Assembly: GCA_002307185.1 (NCBI GenBank)
Contig: DBTT01000054.1
Location: 1-64,000, forward strand
From: Bacteroidales bacterium UBA1309
GTDB taxonomy: Bacteria > Bacteroidota > Bacteroidia > Bacteroidales > Dysgonomonadaceae
DNA: 64,000 bases
Direction: 5' to 3'
The notes below the pieces were generated by a model. It saw nothing but the letters and a program-made list of their open reading frames with translations, did not search any database and was not told the origin of the DNA. The translations under genes were made by a program, and so were the position numbers. Below are positions 7,118-16,682 of the stretch, in pieces. Within the stretch, counting starts at the first letter, position 1; each line of letters opens with the position of its first letter.

Positions 7118-8311
7118 ATGACAAAGAAACTAACTTTCTTGTTTGCGATATTGTTCTCCTTCTTTTGTGGTGTAACTAAGTCTCAAGCAATCAAACTAAG
7201 TGATTCGGCAGATGTCTCGATTTTGACAAACTCCCCATGGACAGGAGCGGTTTACGGCTTGTTTGGACACGCTTCAATTCGAGTGAAAGACCCAGTTCGC
7301 CATCTCGACTTTGTCTTCAACTATGGAATGTTCAGCTTCCAAAAGCCTAATTTTATCTATCATTTTGCTAAAGGCGAAACGGATTACATGGTTGTGCCAA
7401 TTCCGTATGCGGAGTTCATCGTTGAATATCAAGAGAAGGGATTGGAGGTGAATGAGCAAGTGATCCGGCTTTCTTCCAAAGACAAGCAAAAGGTCTGGGA
7501 TGCTTTGTGTATGAACGTGCTTCCCGAAAATAGGGAATACCGCTACAATTTTTTTTTCGACAATTGTGCGACACGTCCATTCGACATCATAGAAAAGAAC
7601 ATTTCAGGAAAAATAGTCTTGCCTGATGGCAAAAACAATCCCACCTTTCGAAACCTTCTAAATGAATTTCTCGAAGGCAATGATTGGACTCAATTTGGGA
7701 TCAATCTCGTCATAGGGGCGAGTGCCGACCATCCGGTAACAGAAAAAGAAAAAATATTCCTCCCCAAATATCTGCATGAGGTTTTAAGTAAATCTGTCAT
7801 TCGTGATTCAATGGGGATTGAACGACCTCTCGTGAAATCAGAGAACCTGCTAAACAATAAAGAGGATCAGCCACGAGAAAGTTCCTTGTGGTCACCCTGG
7901 CTTGCCGGATTGCTGCTGTTTCTCATTGCATCCATTCTATCGTATTGGCAATGGCAAACAGGACGATCTTCATCGCTGACTAAACTGTTTGATTTTATGT
8001 TGTTTGTAATATCAGGAGCGGCAGGTGTGGTGATGACTTTCCTGATGTTTTTTTCGGTTCACCCATGTATGTTTCCCAATTGGAACTACGTGTGGCTTCA
8101 TCCTTTGCACCTATTTGCGGCATGTTTATTTTATGTAAAAAGATGTACTAAATTTATTTATTACTATCATTTTATTAACTTTGCGCTCCTTACGGTTTTT
8201 CTTTTGGCATGGAAATTGATGCCACAAGAACTGGAATGGTCCTTTCTTCCATTTGTAGGAACTCTGTGGCTACGCTCGTTAATTGGAGCATTCGCAGTAC
8301 CCAAAAAATAA
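7118..8311 (+). CDS. DUF4105 membrane protein, candidate lipoprotein N-acyltransferase (Lnb-like)
   Basis: A 397-residue protein with an N-terminal signal segment (residues 1-23), a periplasmic papain-like domain and a C-terminal membrane part with hydrophobic segments near 258-280, 290-312, 325-340 and 350-368. The domain shows a conserved His in LFGHAS (His51) and a Cys in FFFDNCATRPFDI (Cys150), the expected catalytic pair. From memory, a Bacteroides DUF4105 protein (Lnb) was shown to add the third acyl chain to lipoproteins; that the present gene is its orthologue is inference. Context supports it: the order DUF4105 gene, alkaline-phosphatase-like gene, secA is, as I recall, the same in Bacteroides thetaiotaomicron. 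Confidence 0.7.
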   Translation: MTKKLTFLFAILFSFFCGVTKSQAIKLSDSADVSILTNSPWTGAVYGLFGHASIRVKDPVRHLDFVFNYGMFSFQKPNFIYHFAKGETDYMVVPIPYAEFIVEYQEKGLEVNEQVIRLSSKDKQKVWDALCMNVLPENREYRYNFFFDNCATRPFDIIEKNISGKIVLPDGKNNPTFRNLLNEFLEGNDWTQFGINLVIGASADHPVTEKEKIFLPKYLHEVLSKSVIRDSMGIERPLVKSENLLNNKEDQPRESSLWSPWLAGLLLFLIASILSYWQWQTGRSSSLTKLFDFMLFVISGAAGVVMTFLMFFSVHPCMFPNWNYVWLHPLHLFAACLFYVKRCTKFIYYYHFINFALLTVFLLAWKLMPQELEWSFLPFVGTLWLRSLIGAFAVPKK

Positions 8312-8350
8312 TTCGGAAGTTGTGACAGTACATTACATTAATTTGAATTT

Positions 8351-9949
8351 GTGAGAAAAATAATAACATCTCTCGTTGCTGTGTTAACCATCAGTTCGGT
8401 GCAGGCGCAAATAGAATCGCCTGAAACGCCTAAACTGGTGATTAGTATTACTGTTGACCAACTTAGGGGTGATTATCTCAATTTTTTTCAGAGTAATTTT
8501 AGCGAAAAGGGTTTCAGGCGATTGTTGAGTGAGGGACTTGTCTATCAAAATTTGGTGTTCGATTTCCCGCAAGTCAATGATGCATCAGCCTTAGCCACAA
8601 TTTTCACAGGAGCAAACCCATTTTATTCCGGCATCGGCAGCAATCTGAAATACATTCGCGAAAAGGGTTTGACAGGCTCTATTTTTGCAGATGATTCCTA
8701 TTTGGGAAATTATACCCAGGAAAAATTGTCACCTTTGGCCCTTCGTGTGTCAACTATTGGAGACGAATTAAAAAACGCCTCCCAAGGCAAATCAGACGTT
8801 TATTCCTTTGCCCCGAATGCCAACCAAGCGTTGATAACAGCTGGAAGAAGTGCAAATGGTGCTTTTTGGGTAGAAGATTATTCTGGAAAATGGGCAACAT
8901 CCACCTATTACAAAGATTTTCATTGGATTGTTGACCAGATAAATCGTAGCGACACATCCTACAGCCGCCGCATCAGCAATTTGGTGTGGAAACCTCTTTT
9001 GCCTTTGGCAAATTACAAGTCTTTCCCATACACCTCCAATATCTATTCTTATCAGCATACATTCGGAACAAGCAAGGACTCATACTTGCTGCTCAAGGAA
9101 TCGCCGTTTGTGAACGACGATGTGACCAATACAGCCCTTGCCCTCATCGACAAAGCAGCATTGGGCAAAAGGGTATTTCCTGATTTCGTGTCATTGACTT
9201 TTTATGCCGGAAATTATTCCAAATCATTGGATAAAGCTTACTCAATAGAGTTGCAGGATACCTATTGTCGTTTAGACAGGGATATTGCCCGGTTGCTGGA
9301 GGGGATTGACCGGACGGTAGGATTGAAAAACACCTTGGTTTTTCTAACATCCACCGGATACTATCTAGCGGAAGAACCCTATAATGATCCGAATTCGCAA
9401 CCTATAACATTCTATCCGAACCGCTGCGAGTCGCTCCTCAATATGTATTTGATGGCCATTTACGGTCGGGAACAGTGGGTGGAAGGCTTTTTCAACAACC
9501 AAATTTACCTCAATCGTAAGCTGATAGAATCCAAAAATATTAATTTGAAGGAAATTCAGCAAAAGGCGGCAGAATTTGTTGTGCAATTTACCGGAGTACA
9601 GGATGTTGCAACTTACTATCAATTGTTATTTGGAGAAGAAAACAGCAGTATGAGTGGTTACCGGAATCTCTTGAATCGGGAGACATCGGGTGATATCTTC
9701 ATCGAATTGCAACCAGGTATAAAGGTGGTCAACGAGAAAGAAATTGTGACATCTGCCACTAAAGATTACCGTGTAAGGAACACATCTGTGGTTTCGCCAG
9801 TGATCTTTTTTGGATTTGACATAAAGCCACAAAAAGTTGGCAGAGCAATCAATGCCTGTGAAATTGCCCCCACTGTGTCGCATATTCTGCGGATTCGTTC
9901 GCCGAATGCCTCTTCAGCAAATGTTCTAAACGAACTGATTCGTTATTAG
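8351..9949 (+). CDS. Alkaline phosphatase superfamily protein lacking catalytic residues (probable pseudoenzyme)
   Basis: A 532-residue exported protein (signal peptide to about residue 20) starting at GTG 8351, resembling PafA-type phosphatases. Asp36 (SITVDQLRGDYL) is kept, but other sites are changed. The nucleophile Thr region reads VNDASALATIFTG, with Asp77 in place of Thr. The usual STDYxGH block is YAGNYSKS (Asp to Asn288, His to Ser292). The TADHG block is TSTGY (Asp335 and His336 lost). The late THxP histidine block is TSVVSP. Fold-defining stretches such as LQDTYCRLDRDIARLLEGID remain, so it is not a random relic. It lies 39 bases after the DUF4105 gene and 47 before secA. A binding or scaffold role is inferred. 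Confidence 0.8.
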   Translation: MRKIITSLVAVLTISSVQAQIESPETPKLVISITVDQLRGDYLNFFQSNFSEKGFRRLLSEGLVYQNLVFDFPQVNDASALATIFTGANPFYSGIGSNLKYIREKGLTGSIFADDSYLGNYTQEKLSPLALRVSTIGDELKNASQGKSDVYSFAPNANQALITAGRSANGAFWVEDYSGKWATSTYYKDFHWIVDQINRSDTSYSRRISNLVWKPLLPLANYKSFPYTSNIYSYQHTFGTSKDSYLLLKESPFVNDDVTNTALALIDKAALGKRVFPDFVSLTFYAGNYSKSLDKAYSIELQDTYCRLDRDIARLLEGIDRTVGLKNTLVFLTSTGYYLAEEPYNDPNSQPITFYPNRCESLLNMYLMAIYGREQWVEGFFNNQIYLNRKLIESKNINLKEIQQKAAEFVVQFTGVQDVATYYQLLFGEENSSMSGYRNLLNRETSGDIFIELQPGIKVVNEKEIVTSATKDYRVRNTSVVSPVIFFGFDIKPQKVGRAINACEIAPTVSHILRIRSPNASSANVLNELIRY

Positions 9950-9996
9950 CGGGTTATTAGGTAAAGAAAAAACAATAAAAATAGGAATATAAAATT

Positions 9997-12900
9997 ATGG
10001 GATTTAATGAATTTTTGAGCAAATTGTTCGGAAACAAAGCACAAAGAGACTTGAAAGAAGTCAATCCTTATGTGGACAAGATAAAGGCGGTGTATCCGTC
10101 TATTGAAAAGTTATCGGACGACGAGTTGCGTGCAAAAACTGAAGAAATCAAACAACGGATTCAGGATTATGTTGCCTCAGACAAAGCCAAGATAGAAGAA
10201 ATGAAAGCTTCTGTCGAAACCATCGAAATCGACCAACGTGAAGAACTTTGGGAGCAGGTTGACAAAATAGAAAAAGAAATTACGGAAAAATACGAAGTCG
10301 TATTGATGGAGGTGCTTCCTGAAGCGTTTTCAATCATGAAAGATACTGCCAGGCGTTTTACCCAAAACGAAGAAATCGTTGTCACAGCCACCCAATTTGA
10401 CAGAGATTTGTCGGTCAATCATCATTTTGTGCGTTTGGAAGGCGATAAGGCCATCTATAAAAATCATTGGCTGGCAGGAGGAAATGAAATCACATGGGAC
10501 ATGGTGCATTACGATGTACAGTTGTTCGGTGGCGTGGTTTTACATAGAGGGAAAATTGCTGAAATGGCAACCGGTGAAGGTAAAACTTTGGTGGCCACTT
10601 TACCTGTATTCCTGAATGCCTTGACAGGCAACGGCGTACATTTGGTGACGGTCAACGATTATTTGGCAAAACGTGACTCCGAGTGGATGGGACCTTTGTA
10701 TATGTTTCACGGACTTTCCGTTGATTGTATAGACAGGCATCAACCGAATACAGACAATCGTCGAAAAGCTTATTTGGCAGACATTACTTTTGGTACAAAC
10801 AACGAGTTTGGTTTCGACTACCTTCGTGACAATATGGCAAATTTGCCAAGCGAATTAGTGCAACGTGGCCACAATTTTGCGATTGTGGATGAGGTTGACT
10901 CGGTCTTGATTGACGATGCCCGTACTCCATTGATTATTTCCGGCCCAGTGCCTCGCGGCGAAATCCAGCTTTTCGATGAATACCGCCCGCGTGTGGAAAT
11001 CATCGTGAAGGCGCAACGCGACATGTGTACAAAATTGTTGGCAGAAGCGAAAGTGAAACTTGCTTCCGATGACAAAAAAGTGGTCGAGGAGGGCGCTCTT
11101 CTGCTATATCGTTCTTATAAAGGACTTCCTAAAAACAAGGCCTTGATCAAGTTGCTTAGTGAACCCGGTGTGAAAGCTGCCATGCTGAAAACGGAAGATA
11201 ACTACATGCAAGATCAAATGCGCAATATGCACATCGTGACTGACGATTTGTTTTTTGTGATTGATGAAAAGAATAACAGTATCGAACTGACAGACAAAGG
11301 TATTGACTTGCTCACAGGCAATACCGACGACCCGCATTTCTTCGTGCTACCGGATATCACTTCCCAAATGTCCGAACTAGAAAGACCTGATTTGAGTGAT
11401 ACGGAAAAAGCAGAAAAGAAAGATGAGTTGTTGCAAAATTATTCGATAAAGTCCGAACGCGTGCACACCGTGAACCAATTGTTGAAAGCCTACACCTTGT
11501 TCGAAAAAGACGACGAGTATGTGGTGATCGACAACAAGGTGTTGATTGTGGACGAACAAACTGGTCGCATCATGGATGGCCGTCGCTATTCTGATGGTTT
11601 GCATCAGGCCATTGAAGCCAAAGAAGGGGTGAAAGTGGAAGCGGCTACGCAAACATTTGCAACCATCACCTTGCAAAACTATTTCCGTATGTACAACAAG
11701 CTGGCCGGTATGACCGGTACGGCCGAAACCGAAGCAGGCGAACTTTGGGATATCTACAAGTTGGACGTGGTGGTGATTCCAACCAATAAGCCAATTTCTA
11801 GAAATGACATGAACGACCGTATTTACAAGACGGCCCGTGAAAAATATTCTGCTGTAATCACAGAAATAGAAAAACTGGTTTCGGAAGGTCGCCCCGTTTT
11901 GGTGGGAACAACATCGGTGGAAATTTCAGAATTATTGAGCCGCATGCTTAACTTGAGAAAAATTAAGCACAACGTTCTGAATGCGAAATTACACCAAAAA
12001 GAGGCTGAAATTGTAGCTTTTGCAGGACAAAGCGGAACTGTGACTATAGCAACTAACATGGCCGGCCGTGGTACCGACATTAAGCTTTCGCCAGAGGTGA
12101 AGGCAGCCGGAGGTTTGGCCATTATTGGAACCGAACGCCACGAATCTCGCCGAGTTGACCGGCAGTTGCGCGGTCGTGCCGGTCGTCAAGGTGACCCGGG
12201 TTCTTCAGTGTTCTTCGTTTCGTTGGAAGATAATTTGATGCGTTTGTTTGCCACAGAACGTATTGCGGGGCTGATGGATCGTATGGGATTCAAAGAAGGT
12301 GAAATGTTGGAACACAACATGTTGAGCAAATCAGTGGAACGTGCGCAGAAAAAAGTGGAAGAAAATAACTTCGGGATTCGCAAACGCCTTCTGGAATACG
12401 ACGACGTGATGAATTCGCAGCGCGAAGTGATTTACAAACGTCGCCGTCATGCCCTGATGGGAGAACGTATCGGTATCGACATTGTCAACATGCTTTACGA
12501 CACAGTGACTTCGATTGTGGAACAATACGCTGAGGCTCAAGATTACGACAGTTTGGTGATGGAGTTGTTGCGTGTTGCCGCAGTGGAGGTGCCATTCGAC
12601 GAAAATGAATTCAAATCGGTGAAAACGGAGGCTCTTATTGAAAAAACGTATGAGCAAGTAGTCAAGAGCTTCAAAACCAAGATGGATCGTTTGGCTGAAG
12701 TCGCCAATCCGGTCATCGAGCAGGTATATGAAAATCAAGGTGCTCAATATGAGAATATTTTGATTCCAATTTCCGATGGAAAACGGATGTACAATATCTC
12801 CTGTAATCTCAAGTCGGCGTATGAATCAAAATCGAAAGACGTGATTAAGTCGTTTGAAAAATCAATCTTGTTGCACACTATTGACGAACAATGGAAAGAG

Positions 12901-13314
12901 CATTTGAGAGAAATGGATGACTTGCGCCAGTCGGTACAAAATGCCAGCTACGAACAAAAAGATCCACTCTTGATTTATAAGCTTGAATCTTTCAACTTGT
13001 TCAAAACGATGGTTGACAGCATGAATAAAAAGACTGTTAGCATCCTGATGCGTGGACAAATTCCTTTGCGCGAACCCGAAAGTGTGAAAGAGGCAGCTCC
13101 TGAACAAAAAACAGATTACAGCCGCTACCGCACACAAAAGGAAGAATCGACAGCTCCTGCCAGATCTTTGCAACCCGGACAACCTGGGCAACCAGATATT
13201 CCCCAACAACCCAAGCACGAACCCGTTCGTGTGGAGAAAAAAGTTGGGCGCAACGATCCGTGTCCATGTGGAAGTGGCAAAAAATTCAAGAATTGCCATG
13301 GTAGAGAAGCCTGA
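9997..13314 (+). CDS. secA: Protein translocase ATPase SecA
   Basis: A 1105-residue motor that drives preproteins through SecYEG. Visible parts: nucleotide-binding fold 1 with Walker A MATGEGKT (residues 190-197), the DEVDSVLIDDARTPLIISG segment, the preprotein cross-linking region, nucleotide-binding fold 2 with TNMAGRGTDIKL and RQLRGRAGRQGDPGSS, helical scaffold and wing domains, and a C-terminal tail. The tail is Pro/Gln-rich, then carries the zinc-binding SecB-interaction motif NDPCPCGSGKKFKNCHG. It is about 200 residues longer than E. coli SecA, with extra sequence near residues 60-130 and 330-400; this length is usual in Bacteroidota. A terminator follows. Confidence 0.98.
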   Translation: MGFNEFLSKLFGNKAQRDLKEVNPYVDKIKAVYPSIEKLSDDELRAKTEEIKQRIQDYVASDKAKIEEMKASVETIEIDQREELWEQVDKIEKEITEKYEVVLMEVLPEAFSIMKDTARRFTQNEEIVVTATQFDRDLSVNHHFVRLEGDKAIYKNHWLAGGNEITWDMVHYDVQLFGGVVLHRGKIAEMATGEGKTLVATLPVFLNALTGNGVHLVTVNDYLAKRDSEWMGPLYMFHGLSVDCIDRHQPNTDNRRKAYLADITFGTNNEFGFDYLRDNMANLPSELVQRGHNFAIVDEVDSVLIDDARTPLIISGPVPRGEIQLFDEYRPRVEIIVKAQRDMCTKLLAEAKVKLASDDKKVVEEGALLLYRSYKGLPKNKALIKLLSEPGVKAAMLKTEDNYMQDQMRNMHIVTDDLFFVIDEKNNSIELTDKGIDLLTGNTDDPHFFVLPDITSQMSELERPDLSDTEKAEKKDELLQNYSIKSERVHTVNQLLKAYTLFEKDDEYVVIDNKVLIVDEQTGRIMDGRRYSDGLHQAIEAKEGVKVEAATQTFATITLQNYFRMYNKLAGMTGTAETEAGELWDIYKLDVVVIPTNKPISRNDMNDRIYKTAREKYSAVITEIEKLVSEGRPVLVGTTSVEISELLSRMLNLRKIKHNVLNAKLHQKEAEIVAFAGQSGTVTIATNMAGRGTDIKLSPEVKAAGGLAIIGTERHESRRVDRQLRGRAGRQGDPGSSVFFVSLEDNLMRLFATERIAGLMDRMGFKEGEMLEHNMLSKSVERAQKKVEENNFGIRKRLLEYDDVMNSQREVIYKRRRHALMGERIGIDIVNMLYDTVTSIVEQYAEAQDYDSLVMELLRVAAVEVPFDENEFKSVKTEALIEKTYEQVVKSFKTKMDRLAEVANPVIEQVYENQGAQYENILIPISDGKRMYNISCNLKSAYESKSKDVIKSFEKSILLHTIDEQWKEHLREMDDLRQSVQNASYEQKDPLLIYKLESFNLFKTMVDSMNKKTVSILMRGQIPLREPESVKEAAPEQKTDYSRYRTQKEESTAPARSLQPGQPGQPDIPQQPKHEPVRVEKKVGRNDPCPCGSGKKFKNCHGREA

Positions 13315-13347
13315 TTCTCGCATATAATAAGAGAAATCAGATGAAAT

Positions 13348-13402
13348 AAACGCATCTCCAACAAAGGCCAAAAGCCGGTTTGAGGTGCGTTTTCGTTTTT
13401 TT
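13348..13402 (+). terminator. Terminator of secA
   Basis: Stem AAACGCATCTC (13348-13358) with GAGGTGCGTTT (13382-13392), one G-T wobble, followed by TCGTTTTTTT. It lies 34 bases after the stop. Confidence 0.8.
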
Positions 13403-13482
13403 GTGGAGGCAGTGGTTTATTCGTTTATTTGCCAATTATCACATTGGCATATTGGCACATTATCTTATTGGCATATTTTTTT

Positions 13483-13935
13483 ATGTATTCAAAAGCAGAA
13501 CTTAAGCAACTTCAAATAGATTTTTGGGAAGGGTTTGGTAGCTATTGCCGTTTCAAAAAAGCATTCAAACACCGCAAAGGGAAATTCATCCTCTACGATA
13601 CGAAGGTGAAAGGAGTGGAGATGAAGTTTGATGTCAACAAGGAAGGGGCTTTCGTCATTCTCGAATTCAATGCGCGTTCCAAAGAAGAACAAAAAGAACG
13701 TTACGAACAATTCGAAACCTATCGTTATATTTTAGATGCAGCTTTTCCTGAAGGGCAGACCTGGCTTCCCCGGCACGAACGGGAAAGCGGTGAAATTGTA
13801 GCCCGGGTTTATCTGTACAAATCAGGTCTCAACTTTCACAAAAGGGAAGATTGGGTGGCGTTATATGAATTTATGGCCGACAACATGCAGCGGATGGAAA
13901 ATGCATTTGAGGAGATAAGGGAATATATCAACTAA
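13483..13935 (+). CDS. DUF4268 domain protein
   Basis: The frame is open from 13429, but the extra N-terminus there is translated from a short repeat tract, so ATG 13483 (MYSKAELKQLQIDFWEGFG) is chosen, giving 150 residues. The sequence matches the small stand-alone DUF4268 family: YCRFKKAFKHRKGKFILYDT, EMKFDVNKEGAFVILEF, LPRHERESGEIVARVY and a helical end. No catalytic motif is evident and the function is not known; related domains occur in some nuclease-like proteins. It is a single gene between the secA terminator and gyrA. Confidence 0.75.
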   Translation: MYSKAELKQLQIDFWEGFGSYCRFKKAFKHRKGKFILYDTKVKGVEMKFDVNKEGAFVILEFNARSKEEQKERYEQFETYRYILDAAFPEGQTWLPRHERESGEIVARVYLYKSGLNFHKREDWVALYEFMADNMQRMENAFEEIREYIN

Positions 13936-14097
13936 ACTCTTCCAAGCTATATTAATTCAACGTTTTAAACGTTAAAATTTTGTCTTATTTCTATTTATTA
14001 TATCAATAAAAATTGCTATCTTAGCATGATTTTTCCCAAAGTGGAAAATACCCGAAATTGAGAGATTTGAAAGCTTTAAAATAATTAATTAATCGTA

Positions 14098-16653
14098 ATG
14101 ACAGATCAAGAAGATAGAATCATCAAGATCAATATTGAAGATGAAATGAAATCTGCCTACATCGACTATTCGATGTCGGTAATCGTCTCTCGCGCTTTGC
14201 CAGATGTGAGAGATGGTTTCAAACCTGTTCACCGCCGCATATTATTCGGGATGAATGAGTTGGGAAACAATTCCAACAAGCCGCACAAGAAATCGGCAAG
14301 AATCGTAGGGGAAGTGCTTGGTAAGTATCACCCCCACGGAGACTCTTCCGTTTATTTTGCGATGGTGCGTATGGCCCAGGAATGGAGCTTGCGCTACATG
14401 TTGGTGGACGGACAAGGAAATATGGGAAGTGTGGACGGCGACAGCCCTGCGGCTATGCGTTATACTGAGGCTCGATTGAGTCGCCTGGCGGAAGAAATGC
14501 TGCGCGATATTGAAAAAGAGACAGTCGATTTTCAGCTTAACTTCGATGACACCCTTAAGGAACCCGTCGTTTTGCCTACCCGTATTCCCAACCTGTTAAT
14601 TAATGGAGCTTCGGGCATTGCTGTGGGTATGGCCACCAACATGCCGCCTCACAACATGACAGAAGCCATCAATGCTACGATTGCTTATTTGGATGATCCG
14701 GAAATTGACATTGCCGGATTGATGCACTATGTGAAAGCTCCCGATTTTCCGACGGGTGGATTTATCTATGGCTATCAAGGTGTACGTGATGCTTACGAAA
14801 CAGGGCGCGGACGTGTTGTAATGCGTGGTCGCGCAGAAATTGAGACCGAAGGAAACCATGAAAAAATCATTGTCACAGAAATTCCTTATGGAGTAAACAA
14901 AGCTGAGTTGATCAAAACGATCGCCGACCTTGTCGGTGAAAAGAGATTGGAAGGAATCAGCAATGTGAACGATGAATCCGACCGCCAGGGAATGCGCATC
15001 GTGGTGGATGTGAAGCGTGATGCAAACTCGAATGTTGTATTGAACAAATTGTACAAGCTTACGGCTTTGCAAACTTCGTTCAGCGTCAACAATATTGCTT
15101 TGGTTAAAGGTCGTCCCCGTTTGCTCAACCTCAAAGATATGATTTCTGCATTTGTGGAACACCGCCACGAAGTAGTGATTCGCCGGACCAAATTCGATTT
15201 GCAAAAGGCTGAAGAACGTGCACACATCTTGGAAGGCTTGATCATCGCTTCCGACAATATCGATGAAGTGATTGCCATTATCCGCGGTTCGAAAAATCCA
15301 CTGGAAGCCATTCAGGGCTTGATGGAGCGTTTTCAATTGTCTGAAGTGCAATCGCGTGCAATCGTTGAAATGCGTTTGCGCCAATTGACTGGCCTTGAGC
15401 AAGACAAACTTCATGCTGAATACGAGGAAATCAAAAAATTGATGGCCTATTTGAATGAAATTCTTTCCAATGAAGATTTGTGCAAGCAGGTGATCAAAGA
15501 TGAATTAATTGAAATTCGGGATAAATACGGAGACCAACGACGTACCGAAATCGTGTATGCTTCCGAAGAATTGAATCCGGAAGATTTCTATGCTAACGAT
15601 GAAATGATTATCACCATTTCGCACATGGGATATATCAAACGCACTGCATTGACCGAATTTAAAGCTCAAAATAGAGGCGGAGTAGGGGCCAAAGGTTCTG
15701 AAACACGCGATACTGACTTTGTGGAATACATGTATTCCGCCACCATGCACAACTACATGCTTTTCTTCACTCAAAAAGGAAAATGTTATTGGTTGCGTGT
15801 GTTCGACATACCCGAAGGCAGCAAAAATTCCAAAGGGCGAGCTATTCAGAACTTGTTGAATATCGATTCGGATGACAAGGTGAACGCTACTATTTGTGTG
15901 CTTGGGCTAAGCGACCAAGATTATATCAACAACCATTACTTGATATTCTGCACGAAACAAGGGGTTGTGAAAAAGACCCGTTTGGAAGCTTATTCACGTC
16001 CGCGTCAGAATGGGGTGAATGCGATCACCATTCGTGAAGACGACCGTGTGATCGAAGTGTTGCTGACAGACGAAAGCAGTGAGATCCTATTGGCAAACAA
16101 ACATGGTCGCGCCATTCGTTTCCACGCTACTGATGTTCGTGAGATGGGACGAACAGCTACAGGTGTTCGCGGTATGCGCATTGATGAAGACGGGGACGAT
16201 GAAGTGATTGGTATGATTTCTATTCCTCAAAATTCAACAGCCGAAACCATCATGGTGGTGTCTGAGCTTGGATACGGAAAACGCACCTATCTAAATGAAC
16301 TTAATGAAGATGGAACACTAGCTTTGGATGAAGAAGGCAACCCAATTCCAGTTTATCGAATTACGAATCGTGGAGGAAAAGGTGTTAAAACTTTGAATAT
16401 TACAGATAAAACTGGTAACTTGGTCGCTATTAAAAGTGTGACGGATGACAACGACTTAATGATTATCAACAAGTCTGGTATTACGATACGTGTCAAAGTG
16501 GGTGATCTACGTGTGATGGGACGTGCAACTCAAGGAGTTCGCCTGATTAATTTGGGTAAACGAAACGATGAGATTGCGTCTGTTTGTAAGGTGATTTCTG
16601 AAAAAGAAGAAGATATTCAGGAATCCACTGAAGAAATAACTGAAAACGAATAA
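14098..16653 (+). CDS. gyrA: DNA gyrase subunit A
   Basis: An 851-residue subunit of the type II topoisomerase that introduces negative supercoils. Catalytic Tyr122 lies in AAMRYTEARLSRLAEEML. The quinolone-determining region reads HPHGDSSVYFAM, with Ser83 (E. coli numbering) present and Phe at the Asp87 position, as I recall for other Bacteroidota. The C-terminal beta-pinwheel carries the GyrA box as QNRGGVGAKG (canonical QRRGGKG), which supports gyrase rather than topoisomerase IV. The end is acidic. It is followed after 29 bases by a TPR gene, probably in the same transcript. Confidence 0.97.
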   Translation: MTDQEDRIIKINIEDEMKSAYIDYSMSVIVSRALPDVRDGFKPVHRRILFGMNELGNNSNKPHKKSARIVGEVLGKYHPHGDSSVYFAMVRMAQEWSLRYMLVDGQGNMGSVDGDSPAAMRYTEARLSRLAEEMLRDIEKETVDFQLNFDDTLKEPVVLPTRIPNLLINGASGIAVGMATNMPPHNMTEAINATIAYLDDPEIDIAGLMHYVKAPDFPTGGFIYGYQGVRDAYETGRGRVVMRGRAEIETEGNHEKIIVTEIPYGVNKAELIKTIADLVGEKRLEGISNVNDESDRQGMRIVVDVKRDANSNVVLNKLYKLTALQTSFSVNNIALVKGRPRLLNLKDMISAFVEHRHEVVIRRTKFDLQKAEERAHILEGLIIASDNIDEVIAIIRGSKNPLEAIQGLMERFQLSEVQSRAIVEMRLRQLTGLEQDKLHAEYEEIKKLMAYLNEILSNEDLCKQVIKDELIEIRDKYGDQRRTEIVYASEELNPEDFYANDEMIITISHMGYIKRTALTEFKAQNRGGVGAKGSETRDTDFVEYMYSATMHNYMLFFTQKGKCYWLRVFDIPEGSKNSKGRAIQNLLNIDSDDKVNATICVLGLSDQDYINNHYLIFCTKQGVVKKTRLEAYSRPRQNGVNAITIREDDRVIEVLLTDESSEILLANKHGRAIRFHATDVREMGRTATGVRGMRIDEDGDDEVIGMISIPQNSTAETIMVVSELGYGKRTYLNELNEDGTLALDEEGNPIPVYRITNRGGKGVKTLNITDKTGNLVAIKSVTDDNDLMIINKSGITIRVKVGDLRVMGRATQGVRLINLGKRNDEIASVCKVISEKEEDIQESTEEITENE

Positions 16654-16682
16654 AACCTTTTATAAATTTAAACGAAATTTCT

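Noticed and set aside
14596..15414. A 272-codon open frame on the minus strand inside gyrA
   Set aside because: It lies wholly within a clearly identified gene on the other strand, lacks any family resemblance and is rich in His/Phe/Ser as expected of an antisense frame.
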